Assembly (NCBI GenBank): GCA_026874595.1
Contig: CM049313.1
Coordinates: 65,106,159-65,170,158 of the forward strand
DNA from: Sipunculus nudus
Taxonomy: Eukaryota; Annelida; Sipuncula; Golfingiida; Sipunculidae
Length of the DNA: 64,000 nucleotides
Reading direction: 5' to 3'
The notes beneath the pieces are model-generated. The model saw only the letters and a program-made list of their open reading frames with translations. It was not told the origin of the DNA and did not search any database. The position numbers and the translations under genes are program-made. Shown here piece by piece: positions 23,265 to 35,400 of the stretch (the stretch's first letter is position 1; every line of letters starts with the position of its first letter).

Positions 23265-25380
23265 TGTTGGGCGACTAGGTTTATTATTGTCACGAATAAT
23301 ATATATAGTTCTTTCTTAAAATCTCATAGCTTCTGTCGAGGGGAGACAGATTACTAAGAAGGATCTAATCTACCCTATCTTTTTATTTTTTTGTTTTGTT
23401 TAACGTAATTTTTTCCCTCATCTTTTGCGTCTTGAAAGTGATATCCGCCAGCCAAGGACTACAAATTTGTTTTCCCCGTCCTGCATGGAATCAAATGCAA
23501 TCTACCAGAGGATATTGATATTCTTCCTGAGACCCAGTTTCTTTGTAGAAGGAAAAGACACAAGAAACTGATTCTATCAATTACGGATCAGACTGGTCTG
23601 GAATGGTTTTCAACAGACTGAGATAGAGAGATAAAAAATGGACCGCCGAAACCTCACCTGATAATGTAGAAGACTGTGGTTGCAAACCTCGTCACGTCAC
23701 TGCTCAGCCAGATGGATTATCTTGCTGATTTAGCTAATGCATTATTGGTAGGATTTGACATGTGCAGTTTTTCAAGTATGTTTCATTTTCTTTGTAACAA
23801 ACCGACACTATAGTTAAAAAAGCTCGTCGATCACTTTACCTGCTTTGATAGGAAGCGTTGCAGCCCCCAGTGTCCGCAATCGCTACCTTCAAGATTTCCC
23901 TGCTGCAATATGCATGGCACCGAGCGTGACTTTTCTACACAAATACACATGTCCCTTAGGTATATACATCGTCAGGCAATGATTGAGGGTGGTGACCTAA
24001 CAAGTACGGGAAAAAAAGAATAACATAGGCTAAATACCAAAAAACACGCTACCCACGCCCAAACAATAAAAAAGTTCCTACACCCTTTCGCCAGAAGTCG
24101 TTTTTTACTCAAATCTTATCTCTTGCTGTAAGGCACTGTCGAACGACGAGAACCCCTTATCTCAAATGTCAAACTTTAAAATAATTTTTTTGACATTTCA
24201 AGGAAACACCTTCAGTTTAAATTTCCCATACCCGGGTTTCCTTAATATTACTTACTCCGTGTGAAGTCCTTACCACAAGAACACCCCTGTAAATGTAATT
24301 TGCCTTGAAACAATTATTATCCAAGGTACTTAACCGGACGTTATTGTCCTCCTCACTACATTTTTTCTACACCGCTGGTGTATTCAAAAGCCGCGGTGCA
24401 TTGTGGGGGTCAGGTTGTTACACAGCAGATTCATACTCTTGTGAGTCCGATTCTGCGCATTGTGAAGTTTCTAAATATACTCTGCTGTTTCCGCCTCACA
24501 CTGGCATTATAAGCTATCGCTAATCTAAAGTCCTCTGTCCGATGTATATAGTAGATGTATATGTGTCAAAAATATTATTAAAAGAAAATATTTATCTCAC
24601 AGGAGAGTTGGTCTCTATTTTATAAATTCCAAAATTGAAATTGCATGGTCACAAATGTTGGTGGGAGTCAACTAGTGTTATTTTTCCTAGGATATGCTGT
24701 TGCCGTCTTTCTATTTAATTGATTTCCACTTTTCACTTAGGTTTAGCAAGCTCTGGCATTATTATTTGTATTTGTAAATAAAATTTATTTATATATATAT
24801 TAATCATTTATTTTACCATCAAAAGATAACTTTGCATACTAATCACATGTTCACATGGTATACATGTGTTACTGGCAGCTGATTAGAAGTACTGGCTGAG
24901 ATACACAGACAGAAACAGCTGAATTATACAGAAAGAGGATTTTTATTGAAACCTTTAAAATACGGTAGCGGCGGCTTATAAAAAGGGAGGTAGGTTGGGT
25001 TCGGGGGATCCGGACCCCTGCACTCCCTTTGGATCCGCTTCTGTATAGCTACATAAGGTGGCACAATCGTTTGTGTCATATAAATGCGAACACTGGTGTA
25101 CTGACTAACGCCTCTGTATTCTTATATTTTATTTCTAATGTTTCATTAACGAATATTCCTTAGGTTTCTGGTATAGTCGAATTACATTTTACCTGGTTGG
25201 ATTTAACAGCTATATCTTGCATGTCAAAAGTTACCGAAGTGGTTGTGTTGTGCTCCAATTTATTGTTTTACCCGCAAATGTGAGATTTTAATCACTAGGA
25301 TCTAAGAGCGAGTTGAACGGTTTAAGAGAGGCGTCATAAATATGGTATATGATTATTCATTAACAGCTGAGATCTGCTGC
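22740..25380. other. Intergenic with one (TA)n tract
   Basis: (TA)n at 23235-23262. At 25008-25044 GGATCC-rich sequence ending TGGATCCGCTTCTG resembles the right end of the 172-bp MITE. No gene recognised. Confidence 0.45.
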
Positions 25381-25394
25381 TACCTGCTGTCAGA

Positions 25395-28300
25395 CTACGC
25401 CTGCCGTGCGTGCTGATGTTCCGGTTCCTCACTTGTTCTGCCGTGTCTGCTGTTTTTTTTTTCAGATCCTCTCTTGTTCTGCCGTGCTTGCTGCTGTTCC
25501 AGTTCATCTCTTGTTCTGCCCTGTCTGCTGCTCTACCAGTTCTTCTCTTGTTCTACCCTGCATGCAGCTGTTCAAGTTCTTCGTTCATCGTGCCTGCTGC
25601 TGTTTCTGTTTATCTTTTTCTGTCGGGTCTGCTGCTCTTCCAGTTCCTCTGTTGCTCTGCCGTGCCTGCTACTGTTCTATTTCCTCTCTTGTTTTGTCAG
25701 GCCTACTGCTGTTCTAGTTCCTCTCTTGTATTGCTAAGCATGCTGATGTTTCATTTCCTCTCTTGTTCTGTAGTTCGAGCTGCTGTTCTATTTTTCCTTT
25801 GTTCTCTCGTGCCCGCTGCTGTTCAAGTTCCTTTCTTGTTCTGCCGTGACAGCTGCTATTCCTGTTGCTCTGTTGATCTGTTGGTCTGCTGCTGGTAGAT
25901 TCCCTCTCTTGTTCTGCCGTGCGTGCTGCTGTTCCTGTTCCTCTCTTGTTCTGCCGTGTCTGCTGTTTTTACAGTTCCTCTCTTGTGCTGTCGTGTCTGC
26001 TGCTTTTCAAGCTCCTCTCTTGTTCTGCCCTGCCTGCTGCTGTTTCAGTTCCTCTCTTGTGCTGTCGAGTTTGCTGCTTTTCAAGTTCCTCTCTTGTTCT
26101 GCCCTGCCTGCTGCTGTTTCAGTTCCTCCGTTGTTCTTCCGTGCCTTCTGTTGATTCATATCGTTCTGTCTTGTTCTGCCGTGTATGCTGCTGTTCCGGT
26201 TCCTCTCTTGTTCTGTCGCGTCTGTAATGCGTGCTGTTGGTCCAGATCCTCTCTTGTTAGCCGTGTCTGTTGGTGTTTCAGTTCCTCTCTTATTCTGTCT
26301 GTCTTGTTTGCTGCTGTCTCCTTTCCTCTATTCTTCTGTCATGCCTACTGCTTTTTCAGTTCATATATTGATCTACCGTGCCGACTGCTGTTCCAGTTCA
26401 GTTCCTCTCTTGTTCTGTCGTTACTGCTGCTGTTTCAGTTAATTTGCTCTTTTGTTCTGTCGTGTCTGCTGCTATTCCAGTTCCTCACTTGTTCTGCCGT
26501 GCATGCTGCTGTTCCGGTTCCTCTCTTGTTCTGCCGTGCATGCTGTAGTTTCAGTTCCTGTCTTGTTCTGTCGCGTCCGTAATGCGTGCTGTCGGTCCAG
26601 ATCCTCTCTTGTTAGCCGTGTCTGTTGCTGTAACAGTTCCTCCCTTATTCTGTCTGTCTTGTTTGCTGCTGTCTCCTTTCCTCTTTTGTTCTGTCATGCC
26701 TACTGCTGTCTCAGTTCATCTTTTGTTTTACCGTTCCAACTGCTGTTCCAGTTCAGTTCCTCTCTTGTTCTCTCGTGACTGCTGCTGTTCCAGTTCAGTT
26801 GTTCTTTTGTTCTGTTGTGGATGCTGCTATTCCAGTTCCTCTCTTGTTCTGCCGTGCATGCTGCTGTTCCGGTTCCTCTCTTGTTCTGCCGTGAATGCTG
26901 TTGTTTCAGTTCCTCTCTTGTTCTGTTGTGTCTGTAATGCGTGCTGTCGGTCCAGATCCCCTCTTGTTATCCGTGTCTGTTGCTATTTCAGTTCCTCTCT
27001 TATTCTGTCTGTCTTGTATGCCGCTGTCTCATTTCCTCTTTTGTTCTGTCATGCCTACTGCTGTTTCAGTTCATCTCTTATTCTACCGTGCAAACTGCTG
27101 TTCCAGTTCAGTTCCTCTCTTGTTCTGTCGTGACTGCTGCCGTTCCAGTTCAGTTGCTCTTTTGTTCTGTTGTGTCTGCTGCTATTCCAGTTCCTCTCTT
27201 GTTCTGCCGTGCATGCTGTTGTTTCGGTTCCTCTCTTGTTCTGTCGTGCATGCTGTTGTTTCAGTTCCTCTCTTGTTCAGTTGTGTCCGTAATGCGTGCT
27301 GTCGGTCCAGATCCTCTCTTGTTAGCCGTGTCTGTTGCTGTAACAGTTCCTCTCTTATTCTGTCTGTCTTGTTTGCTGCTGTCTCCTTTCCTCTTTGTTC
27401 TGTCATGCCAACTGCTTTTCAGTTCATCTTTTGTTTTACCGTGCAAACTGCTGTTCCAGTTCAGTTCCTCTCTTGTTCTGTCGTGACTGCTGCTGTTCCA
27501 GTTCAGTTGCTCTTTTGTTCTGTTGTGTCTGCTGCTATTCCAGTTCCTCTCTTGTTCTGCCGTGCATGCTGCTGTTCCGGTTCCTCTCTTGTTCTGCCGT
27601 GAATGCTGTTGTTTCAGTTCCTCTCTTGTTCTGTTGTGTCTGTAATGCGTGCTGTCGGTCCAGATCCCCTCTTGTTATCCGTGTCTGTTGCTGTAACAGT
27701 TCCTCTCTTATTCTGTCTGTCTTGTATGCCGCTGTCTCATTTCCTCTTTTGTTCTGTCATGCCTACTGCTGTTTCAGTTCATCTCTTATTCTACCGTGCA
27801 AACTGCTGTTCCAGTTCAGTTCCTCTCTTGTTCTGTCGTGACTGCTGCCGTTCCAGTTCAGTTGCTCTTTTGTTCTGTTGTGTCTGCTGCTATTCCAGTT
27901 CCTCTCTTGTTCTGCCGTGCATGCTGTTGTTTCGGTTCCTCTCTTGTTCTGCCGTGCATGCTGTTGTTTCAGTTCCTCTCTTGTTAAGTTGTGTCCGTAA
28001 TGCGTGCTGTCGGTCCAGATCCTCTCTTGTTAGCCGTGTCTGTTGCTGTAACAGTTCCTCTCTTATTCTGTCTGTCTTGTTTGCTGCTGTCTCCTTTCCT
28101 CTTTGTTCTGTCATGCCAACTGCTTTTCAGTTCATCTTTTGTTTTACCGTGCAAACTGCTGTTCCAGTTCAGTTCCTCTCTTGTTCTGTCGTGACTGCTG
28201 CTGTTCCAGTTCAGTTGCTCTTTTGTTCTGTTGTGTCTGCTGCTATTCCAGTTCCTCTCTTGTTCTGCCGTGCATGCTGCTGTTCCGGTTCCTCTCTTGT

Positions 28301-29530
28301 TCTGCCGTGAATGCTGTTGTTTCAGTTCCTCTCTTGTTCTGTTGTGTCTGTAATGCGTGCTGTCGGTCCAGATCCCCTCTTGTTATCCGTGTCTGTTGCT
28401 ATTTCAGTTCCTCTCTTATTCTGTCTGTCTTGTATGCCGCTGTCTCATTTCCTCTTTTGTTCTGTCATGCCTACTGCTGTTTCAGTTCATCTCTTATTCT
28501 ACCGTGCAAACTGCTGTTCCAGTTCAGTTCCTCTCTTGTTCTGTCGTGACTGCTGCCGTTCCAGTTCAGTTGCTCTTTTGTTCTGTTGTGTCTGCTGCTA
28601 TTCCAGTTCCTCTCTTGTTCTGCCGTGCATGCTGTTGTTTCGGTTCCTCTCTTGTTCTGCCGTGCATGCTGTTGTTTCAGTTCCTCTCTTGTTCAGTTGT
28701 GTCCGTAATGCGTGCTGTCGGTCCAGATCCTCTCTTGTTAGCCGTGTCTGTTGCTGTAACAGTTCCTCTCTTATTCTGTCTGTCTTGTTTGCTGCTGTCT
28801 CCTTTCCTCTTTGTTCTGTCATGCCAACTGCTTTTCAGTTCATCTTTTGTTTAACCGTGCAAACTGCTGTTCCAGTTCAGTTCCTCTCTTGTTCTGTCGT
28901 GACTGCTGCTGTTCCAGTTCAGTTGCTCTTTTGTTCTGTTGTGTCTGCTGCTATTCCAGTTCCTCTCTTGTTCTGCCGTGCATGCTGCTGTTCCGATTCC
29001 TCTCTTGTTCTGCCGTGCATGCTGTTGTTTCAGTTCCTCTCTTGTTCTGTTGTGTCTGTAATGCGTGCTGTCGGTCCAGGTCCCCTCTTGTTATCCGTGT
29101 CTGTTGCTGTTTCAGTTCCTCTCTTATTCTGTCTGTCTTGTATGCCGCTGTCTCATTTCCTCTTTTGTTCTGTCATGCCTACTGCTGTTTCAGTTCATCT
29201 CTTATTCTACCGTGCAAACTGCTGTTCCAGTTCAGTTCCTCTCTTGTTCTCTCGTGACTGCTGCTGTTCCAGTTCAGTTGCTCTATTGTTCTGTTGTGGA
29301 TGCTGCTATTCCAGTTCCTCTCTTGTTCTGCCGTGCATGCTGCTGTTCCGGTTCCTCTCTTGTTCTGCCGTGCATGCTGTTGTTTCAGTTCCTCTCTTGT
29401 TCTGTTGTGTCTGTAATGCGTGCTGTTGGCCCAGATCCTCTCTTGTTAGCCGTGTCTGTTGCTGTTTCAGTTCCTCTCTTATTCTGTCTGTCTTCTATGC
29501 ATGCTGCTGTTCCAGTTCCAGTTCCAGCTA
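25395..29530. repeat. 37-bp minisatellite array with 353/355-bp and 708-bp higher-order repeats
   Basis: The basic unit is close to GCATGCTGCTGTTCCGGTTC then CTCTCTTGTTCTGCCGT, 37 bp, with about 110 units. From 26226 an anchor, AATGCGTGCTGTYGGYCCAG, recurs at 26226, 26581, 26936, 27291, 27644, 27999, 28352, 28707, 29060 and 29415. That is every 353-355 bp, and alternating variants give a 708-bp dimer whose copies are nearly identical. The plus strand is A-poor and T/C-rich, which suppresses stop codons and produces long open frames (up to 408 codons, 28311-29537). Because 37 is not a multiple of 3, every frame cycles through the same Leu/Cys/Ser-rich peptides. I do not regard it as protein-coding. 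Confidence 0.93.
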
Positions 29531-29539
29531 CTCGTGATT

Positions 29540-30200
29540 CCAAATTTTTAGTACTGGTTCTTTAGGGACTACATATTTATTTTATGTCAAAAGCAGGGGG
29601 CTCATACTGTTACCTGGAACAAAAGTTTACGTTTACTTGCATACCTCTGTTGCATTCATGACCGCTTGTTTTGGTCAGCGTATTGTTTTGAGAGTCCTTC
29701 CGTGGAAGAACGCCATTCAGAAACAACCTTACCCCATATACCTCGGTTAAAACAAAGGCGACTATATATGCTGCTGGCGAGGTCACCCTTTAAACCAGCC
29801 TTTGTCCTGTTACACACAGGAGGCCTCATGAAAAAAGGGGATCCGAAATGTCGTAAAATCCAGACGGGTTGCGGTATGCCGACTATACAACGCCTCATGT
29901 TAGGTTCTTTAGTCTCTCCTAATCATTCCGTACACTGATAATTTTTACAGTGTCATCAAACAGTGCGGAAAACAATTTTCCTCGCTTAAGGATATCGTTG
30001 GTTTTCTCAAATGAAACAAGATACAAGGGAAACCTTTAGGGTCATGATTATTGTAAGAGCACCTGTCTGGAGATGATTATCATGGAAGTGATCGTGTCCA
30101 CAAGGAGGGTGGCTGGTAGAGGCAAGGATGGGGAGATTTTAGTATTCTTGGAATCGACAACCTTGCAGCACACACGCATTATGGTATCATTTGGTATACA
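29540..30200. other. Flank of the minisatellite, no gene recognised
   Basis: Overlapping short frames occur on both strands at 29656-29938, without a recognisable domain. No transposon end was seen. Confidence 0.4.
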
Positions 30201-30201
30201 A

Positions 30202-30205
<4 letters not shown>

Positions 30206-30251
<46 letters not shown>

Positions 30252-30551
30252 CATATTTATTTATAGTAAAACATCGCCAAAAGACTACCTCGGAATATCG
30301 ACCACCTTCAGGTAACAATGGTCCTGGTAATTTTCTTGTTTATATAAAAAAATTATAATTCGAAGATGCGACCACCAAGTGCTAAGAGATAGCCGTGGAT
30401 CACTAATTAGTAGGGGCCCAAAGATGCTCAATACTTTTTTGAATACGAGGATACTAGCATAAAATGCATCATATTTCTTTGATATTTTTTGATAGTGGAA
30501 TAAATACAATTACCACTGAGATATTACGAGTAAAAATTTGGGTTTTATCAT

Positions 30552-30607
<56 letters not shown>

Positions 30608-30770
30608 TTTGCCCGCAAAAGAGGGATGCTCCTTGAAGAAGGGTTATTTCTTAGGAACCTACTTTCTTGCAATCTTTGGAGTTACACTGAATGGCATCCA
30701 CACTGCAAAATATCACCAGTTTTTTTTTATATATAACAAAATAATATACATATCTGTTAATAAAAAACAT

Positions 30771-30829
<59 letters not shown>
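30206..30829. repeat. Cluster of three (TA)n arrays
   Basis: TA runs at about 30206-30246, 30551-30601 and 30778-30829, separated by unrelated AT-rich sequence. The I/Y-repeat open frames over them are artefacts. Confidence 0.93.
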
Positions 30830-30834
<5 letters not shown>

Positions 30835-31486
30835 GTCAATTACAATCTACTTGTTAAATTCAAGTAAGTTATGTATGAAAAGAACAGCACATTTTTGTAT
30901 AGGCTTGTTCGAAAGCAATAAGAAAGCAGTTCTACTGTGTTGAGATTTGGCATTCATTAAAGTCAGTGGTGAAGTAAGTGTTTAACTTTTGAACCCACCT
31001 CTGAATTGCATCCCATACGATTTGCCCAAATTGGCACGTCTGATGTCAGCTTACGTTAGATTAATCAAAGTCAGTTGAGCCATCTGCCCAATAATTATCA
31101 CGCCTGGTGCCCCAACGGCTCACACCGGCATCCCTCGAAACAAGTCAGGGAAGCCACTACAGACGTTTGATATCCACGCACACTGCACAAGCTTCAAACT
31201 CTCGATCGCTAACCGCTAGATCAAAGAACCGCGGAGTAATCAACTTTTTTCCTAAGCTCGACTGTCGCACTGCCCGCAATACAGAGAGTATTCGACAGCT
31301 CTGTTCTTCGAGAACTGCCCGTAATTCAGAGTAAAGAGGTCCCCGCAATTGAGAAAATAAATGTGTGATAATGAAAAGTAAATTTTGAATTGTAAATTTC
31401 AGTAGTAAAAGGACTGTCCGTAACCGGCCTTGAATAGAAGGTACCCTTAGTGCAGCGGTACTTATAATATTGATAAATGCGATATT

Positions 31487-31493
<7 letters not shown>

Positions 31494-31534
<41 letters not shown>

Positions 31535-31567
31535 ATACTGGAATTACCTGGTTTGCCGGCAGTCGTC

Positions 31568-31659
<92 letters not shown>
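31494..31659. repeat. (TA)n arrays abutting the palindromic repeat
   Basis: TA runs at 31494-31527 and 31569-31658. The second ends directly at the tail of Penelope-like copy 2, the same arrangement as at copy 1. Confidence 0.93.
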
Positions 31660-31662
<3 letters not shown>

Positions 31663-31746
31663 GGTAGTGTTACCCTCCGATGTAAAGTGCTCTATGGCCT
31701 ACAGACTAGGCCAGAGCGGTATAACTCTGGAGAAAAACAACACTTA

Positions 31747-31794
31747 ATTCACAACAGTCTGTTTCACGGGGTGCGACCCGATCATCAGGTGAAT
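31747..31794 (-). ncRNA. Hammerhead-ribozyme-like motif, minus strand
   Basis: This is the mirror copy of the plus-strand motif, made by the perfect palindrome. CTGATGA reads from 31788 to 31782 and the predicted cleavage position lies between 31753 and 31752. A read-through transcript of both arms would more likely fold as one long hairpin than as two ribozymes. Confidence 0.55.
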
Positions 31795-31813
31795 GTGGTT
31801 AGAATCTAACCAC

Positions 31814-31861
31814 ATTCACCTGATGATCGGGTCGCACCCCGTGAAACAGACTGTTGTGAAT
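31814..31861 (+). ncRNA. Hammerhead-ribozyme-like motif, plus strand
   Basis: Elements in order: stem I ATTCAC (31814-31819), core CTGATGA (31820-31826), stem II CGGG/CCCG (31828-31831 with 31838-31841, loop TCGCAC), core GAA (31843-31845), stem III ACA/TGT with a GAC loop (31846-31854), cleavage-site base T (31855), and stem I closing strand GTGAAT (31856-31861). Stem I pairs perfectly. A very short stem III is usual for retroelement hammerheads. One flaw is a T/T mismatch (31827 and 31842) where a G-C pair normally closes stem II, so activity may be weak or lost. Confidence 0.6.
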
Positions 31862-31888
31862 TAAGTGTTGTTTTTCTCCAGAGTTATA

Positions 31889-32530
31889 TATAATCTAGTG
31901 TGACATATCCCATCTATATTGTTCACAATAAACATACGTCAGCAACAGGTAAAATACCATGTATATATATCTATATTTAATATATATATATATATATATA
32001 AATATATTTATGTATCATTTATATATACGCACAAATATAAACTAAAACATATATAATACCTATATCTAAACTGTGACGCAAGATAACGTTTCACACGCAT
32101 GAGCAGTAACAAAAATACTATGAAAATGATCATTTACTACAAGGTATAAGAAATAATATTTTATCAAACGTGCTGACTGCAATCCCGATAAAACACGGTA
32201 TGACTTGAAAAATGGTAACTAATGATTCCTCGTAATATTATATCAGATGTCTGCTCTATCCTAAAGCGAGGACTTGAAGTACCAGTGAACTGAGCTGATT
32301 CTGGGTAACGAGCAAGGGTTTGTTCTGTCAATAACGTTAGAAAATAACAATCTGCAAAATTATCACCACTTCATCGAGGAAAATGCATTTGGCGTCCTCC
32401 GTAATAAAACGGATCAGAACCAAGACTAACAAGAGTAGCCGCCAAGTGTGGCTTTTCGTTTATCCAGTTTCAGCAAATATCAGGTCGTTATGTTTTGAAG
32501 GAGCGTTAACAAGCGAGGATAAAGAGTTTA
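31889..32530. other. Intergenic with one short (TA)n tract
   Basis: TA run at about 31977-32000. No gene or element end recognised. Confidence 0.45.
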
Positions 32531-32536
32531 TCGGCT

Positions 32537-32745
32537 GCCATGGTCTAGGAGTAGGGCATAGGGCTCAAAGCCGGGAAATGGTGAGTTCGAATCACAGCCG
32601 AGGCGGTCAGATTTTTTACGGTCGGTCTCCACCAAGGGTGATCGCTCTGCAGGCTAAATGAGGAGACTTTGCCCAACTTTCGTGGTTTATTCATACACGA
32701 GTGCGCCTCACGGGGGTTCCTCAGTGAGGATGGTTGACACCAGGA
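32537..32745 (+). mobile_element. tRNA-derived SINE, copy A
   Basis: The head resembles a tRNA gene with an A-box-like TGGTCTAGGAGT near 32542 and a B-box-like GAGTTCGAATCAC near 32583. The body then shares CTCAAAGCCGGGA, TTTTTTACGGTC, CTCTGCAGGCT and ACGAGTGCG blocks, in order, with the reverse complement of 62667-62985. Such elements are pol III transcribed and depend on a LINE for mobility. Open frames over it are incidental. Confidence 0.75.
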
Positions 32746-32749
32746 TTAT

Positions 32750-33600
32750 CGCGTCTAAACCCGTGTCACGTAGTCAGGCCTATTATTCAGATATCTTTGC
32801 GAGCATTTCGTTAATCTTTTCTGTAATAGTTTACGATATTATGGAACTATCATTTGAACAGGGGAGAAGATATAATAAAATATTTTTTTAAGCAGAACCA
32901 AGTTTATTATTACAGAAGGAAAATTGGTAGAAATCTTATCATTTTATGTTCTTAAAAGAATTGTCCGAGTGACTGGAGCTAACAATGGGTGCACTTCTAC
33001 GTAAAATCAAATTAAAAGATTTTGATGCCTGTGTGGGAGGGGGTTGGTGTGAGAATTAGTCAGCCTTATTTATAACAAGGAACACTTGAAAAATGCGTTA
33101 TTTAAAACTTAAATAAGAAGCCCACCAAATTAAATCGGTAAGGAACCCGATGGTGAAATCGTAATTATGCAAAACATGGAAAAGTAAAAATAGCGAAAAA
33201 ACAAAAAACAAAAAAAAAAAAAAAACGGCGAATGAAGCCAGTCATAGTGTACACGCATTATTTACATTTTTTGCCTGCATTCATGTAAGATATAAATGTA
33301 TTTTTTTTACATCCTTTCACTTTCGTAAATATATATAGTATTATCACAGACCATGTGACCATGTGACGTGTAAACACGTGGCAGAGGTTAAGACTATCGG
33401 GTATCACAATTAACATTTAGATGTACTATACACTTCTGGTTTACTGTTTACGGTTGTCATTCTGTCCAACTTTCGTATATATATTTGCAAACATACTTTA
33501 AACATACTTTTTTTTTTCAAAACTTTTGAACATTATGTAACTAATGGATAATTAGGTTCCATATTTAATACGGGGATATTTACTACTCAAAAACGTAAAT
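32750..33600. other. Intergenic, no gene recognised
   Basis: AT-rich, with an A-rich run near 33200. No supported feature. Confidence 0.4.
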
Positions 33601-33988
33601 AAAAATCAATAGATATATTTAATATGTATATTATATTAATTGTGAATATTATACTAATAGTAATTAAAGGTCGGGCAACTTATAAAATAAAAACACCTCA
33701 TATTGTCTGTGTGACATATTTCAAATTATAAACCAATTAAGGTTTCAAAAATAAAGTATTATGTTTCCAGTGTATGTTAATTATAAACCAGGTTTAAAAT
33801 TTTAATATTTCATAGTTAATTCAGAAATGGAACCAAGGTCTATCATGTTAATTATTAATATATTTCATTTTCAATAAATAAATATTATTGTCTGAATATC
33901 AGAGTGGTTGATTATATTGACCATATCCCTTTGTTTACAAGTTGGGTTGGGGGATATATAACTCCCCCCCCCCCTATTGACGCTCCAG
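33600..33988 (-). mobile_element. hAT-like MITE, copy 3 of the GGCGTCAAT family, inverted
   Basis: Read on the minus strand it begins CTGGAGCGTCAAT (from 33988), then a G run, TATATATCCCCC, GGTCAATATAATC and a TTCAGA-N-AATAAT block. This is the same order as the copies at 12426 and 38232. The far end has no recognisable terminal repeat, so the left limit is approximate. Confidence 0.55.
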
Positions 33989-33999
33989 TAAGCCTCACA

Positions 34000-34880
34000 T
34001 GAAATATAACCACATATACTATCTATGTTATGCAGGATAAAACCGATTTACGAAGTAATAGTGATATAGTGATAGTAAAGACTATGCATCACCAGAAACA
34101 TCAGGCGTATTATACACAGGACAAAAAAAGGGGAATGGTATAGCTCACTCAATGGATTACAATCCATATTTCATTGAGGGCCGTTTATTAACTTAAGCAC
34201 TGCGGCAGATCCCAGTCCTTTCAGATACGTAAGAGAAGGATTTAATCATAAGAACAAAATAACCGTGAGAATGATGGATGTCAACTGGTTACTGGGATGA
34301 TTATTTACACCCGGGAATTATGATACTGTTTTAGAAGAATGAAAAGGATTTACAACGGGAGATTTTTTTTACGTATTTTGTCTCGTGACACACAATCAGT
34401 GTCCAGATGAATCACTGCAAACCGTATGGCTTCATTCTGACTGAAAGGTGAGGAGATACAGGCACGTCAGATATGGTTACAATAGTCCAAGGCGTTTTAC
34501 AGTTAAGCTATCTGTCCCAAGATTGAAGAGACTGAAGGAATTTAATGAACAACAGTAAATCAGATTTCAGCCCATTTAGTTACAAAGGTTCTTTGACAGG
34601 CGTCTTTAAATTCAGGATAATAGTACAGAAAAAGCAATATATTTTGTGATGCAAATTAAACAGGCCACTATCAAATAAGAGTGACTTTCTGGGAATTAAC
34701 ACGCCTTTTTTAATCTTATTACCCTTAATATTTCAATATGCGTCTCAAGCATACTACTGCACGGCAAGGAAAGATTGCCTGCAATTATTCTTGCACACGG
34801 TCTGGCAGTCTCCTTAGCGTCATTACGACCCTCTAGCAAACGACTAAATTACTTGCGCCAGAGTGTCTTTACATCTAAGT
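34000..34880. other. Intergenic, no gene recognised
   Basis: Short frames only. No supported feature. Confidence 0.4.
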
Positions 34881-35400
34881 CTAAGGAATGTATTACATGT
34901 ATAAGGCCTTGTGAAGATGCAAATATTTTCGTCATTTCTGAAAATGCTTCAAGGCCTACATCATTTTCAATCAACATAAACCAGACCAATCGTTAGCATT
35001 TTTTTGTGAACTTTCTAATAATACCAAACATGAGCGAAAGATAGTTTCCTTTTAATCCAGCAGATTGGTAAACCCCTCGACATGTGTGTTGAATTTATGA
35101 CCGCATGAGCACAAGCATGGCTCGCACGGGTTACAATATGCAGGAAGCTTACAGGCTATACAGGAAGTGACCCGTGTCCATGGAGACGGGGTTTCAGTTT
35201 GGGTTGTGAGCTCTCATGTATACTATTGTGTTAATTTATCATTCTTAGCATAATAATGACATTATGTGCTGTTTACCACAATATGAATGCAACCTCATGC
35301 AAGACCACTGCGATACATTCTTCGATATTACTTATATCACGACTCGAATAGGCTTACCAGCCCAATTATCCGATTGCCTAATGAGTCGGGTTGTCACGGC
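34880..35400 (+). repeat. Unnamed dispersed repeat family Y, copy 2
   Basis: It shares, in order, ACCAGACCAATCGTTAGC, ACAAGCATGGCTC, GAGACGGGGTTTCAGTTTGG and TGTGAGCTCTCATGTAT with 41950-42500, and ACGACTCGAATAGGCTTA with both other copies. No coding capacity. Element type unknown. Confidence 0.6.

Larger units (their letters stand above)
31660..31888 (-). mobile_element. Penelope-like palindromic repeat, copy 2 (169-bp perfect palindrome)
   Basis: Arms 31720-31803 and 31805-31888 are perfect inverted copies, 84 bp each, around one central base (31804). The adjoining tail 31660-31719 matches the tail of copy 1 at 11658-11717, inverted, with about three differences. Copy 2 has 31 more arm bases at the centre than copy 1, and these add CTGATGA to each arm. 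The arrangement looks like a head-to-head duplication of one retroelement terminus. The family assignment rests on the hammerhead-like fold and (TA)n association. Confidence 0.7.

Noticed and set aside
25410-28550. Many long open frames in all plus-strand frames (Leu/Cys/Ser-rich) and charged frames on the minus strand over the satellite
   Set aside because: They follow from an A-poor 37-bp repeat without stop triplets. All three frames cycle through the same peptides and no start, domain or splice context supports a gene.
29656-29938. Frames on both strands right of the satellite
   Set aside because: Mutually antisense, short and without recognisable product.
32537-32610. tRNA gene
   Set aside because: The promoter boxes fit but the acceptor stem does not close and the body continues as a repeat shared with 62667-62985, so it is a SINE head.
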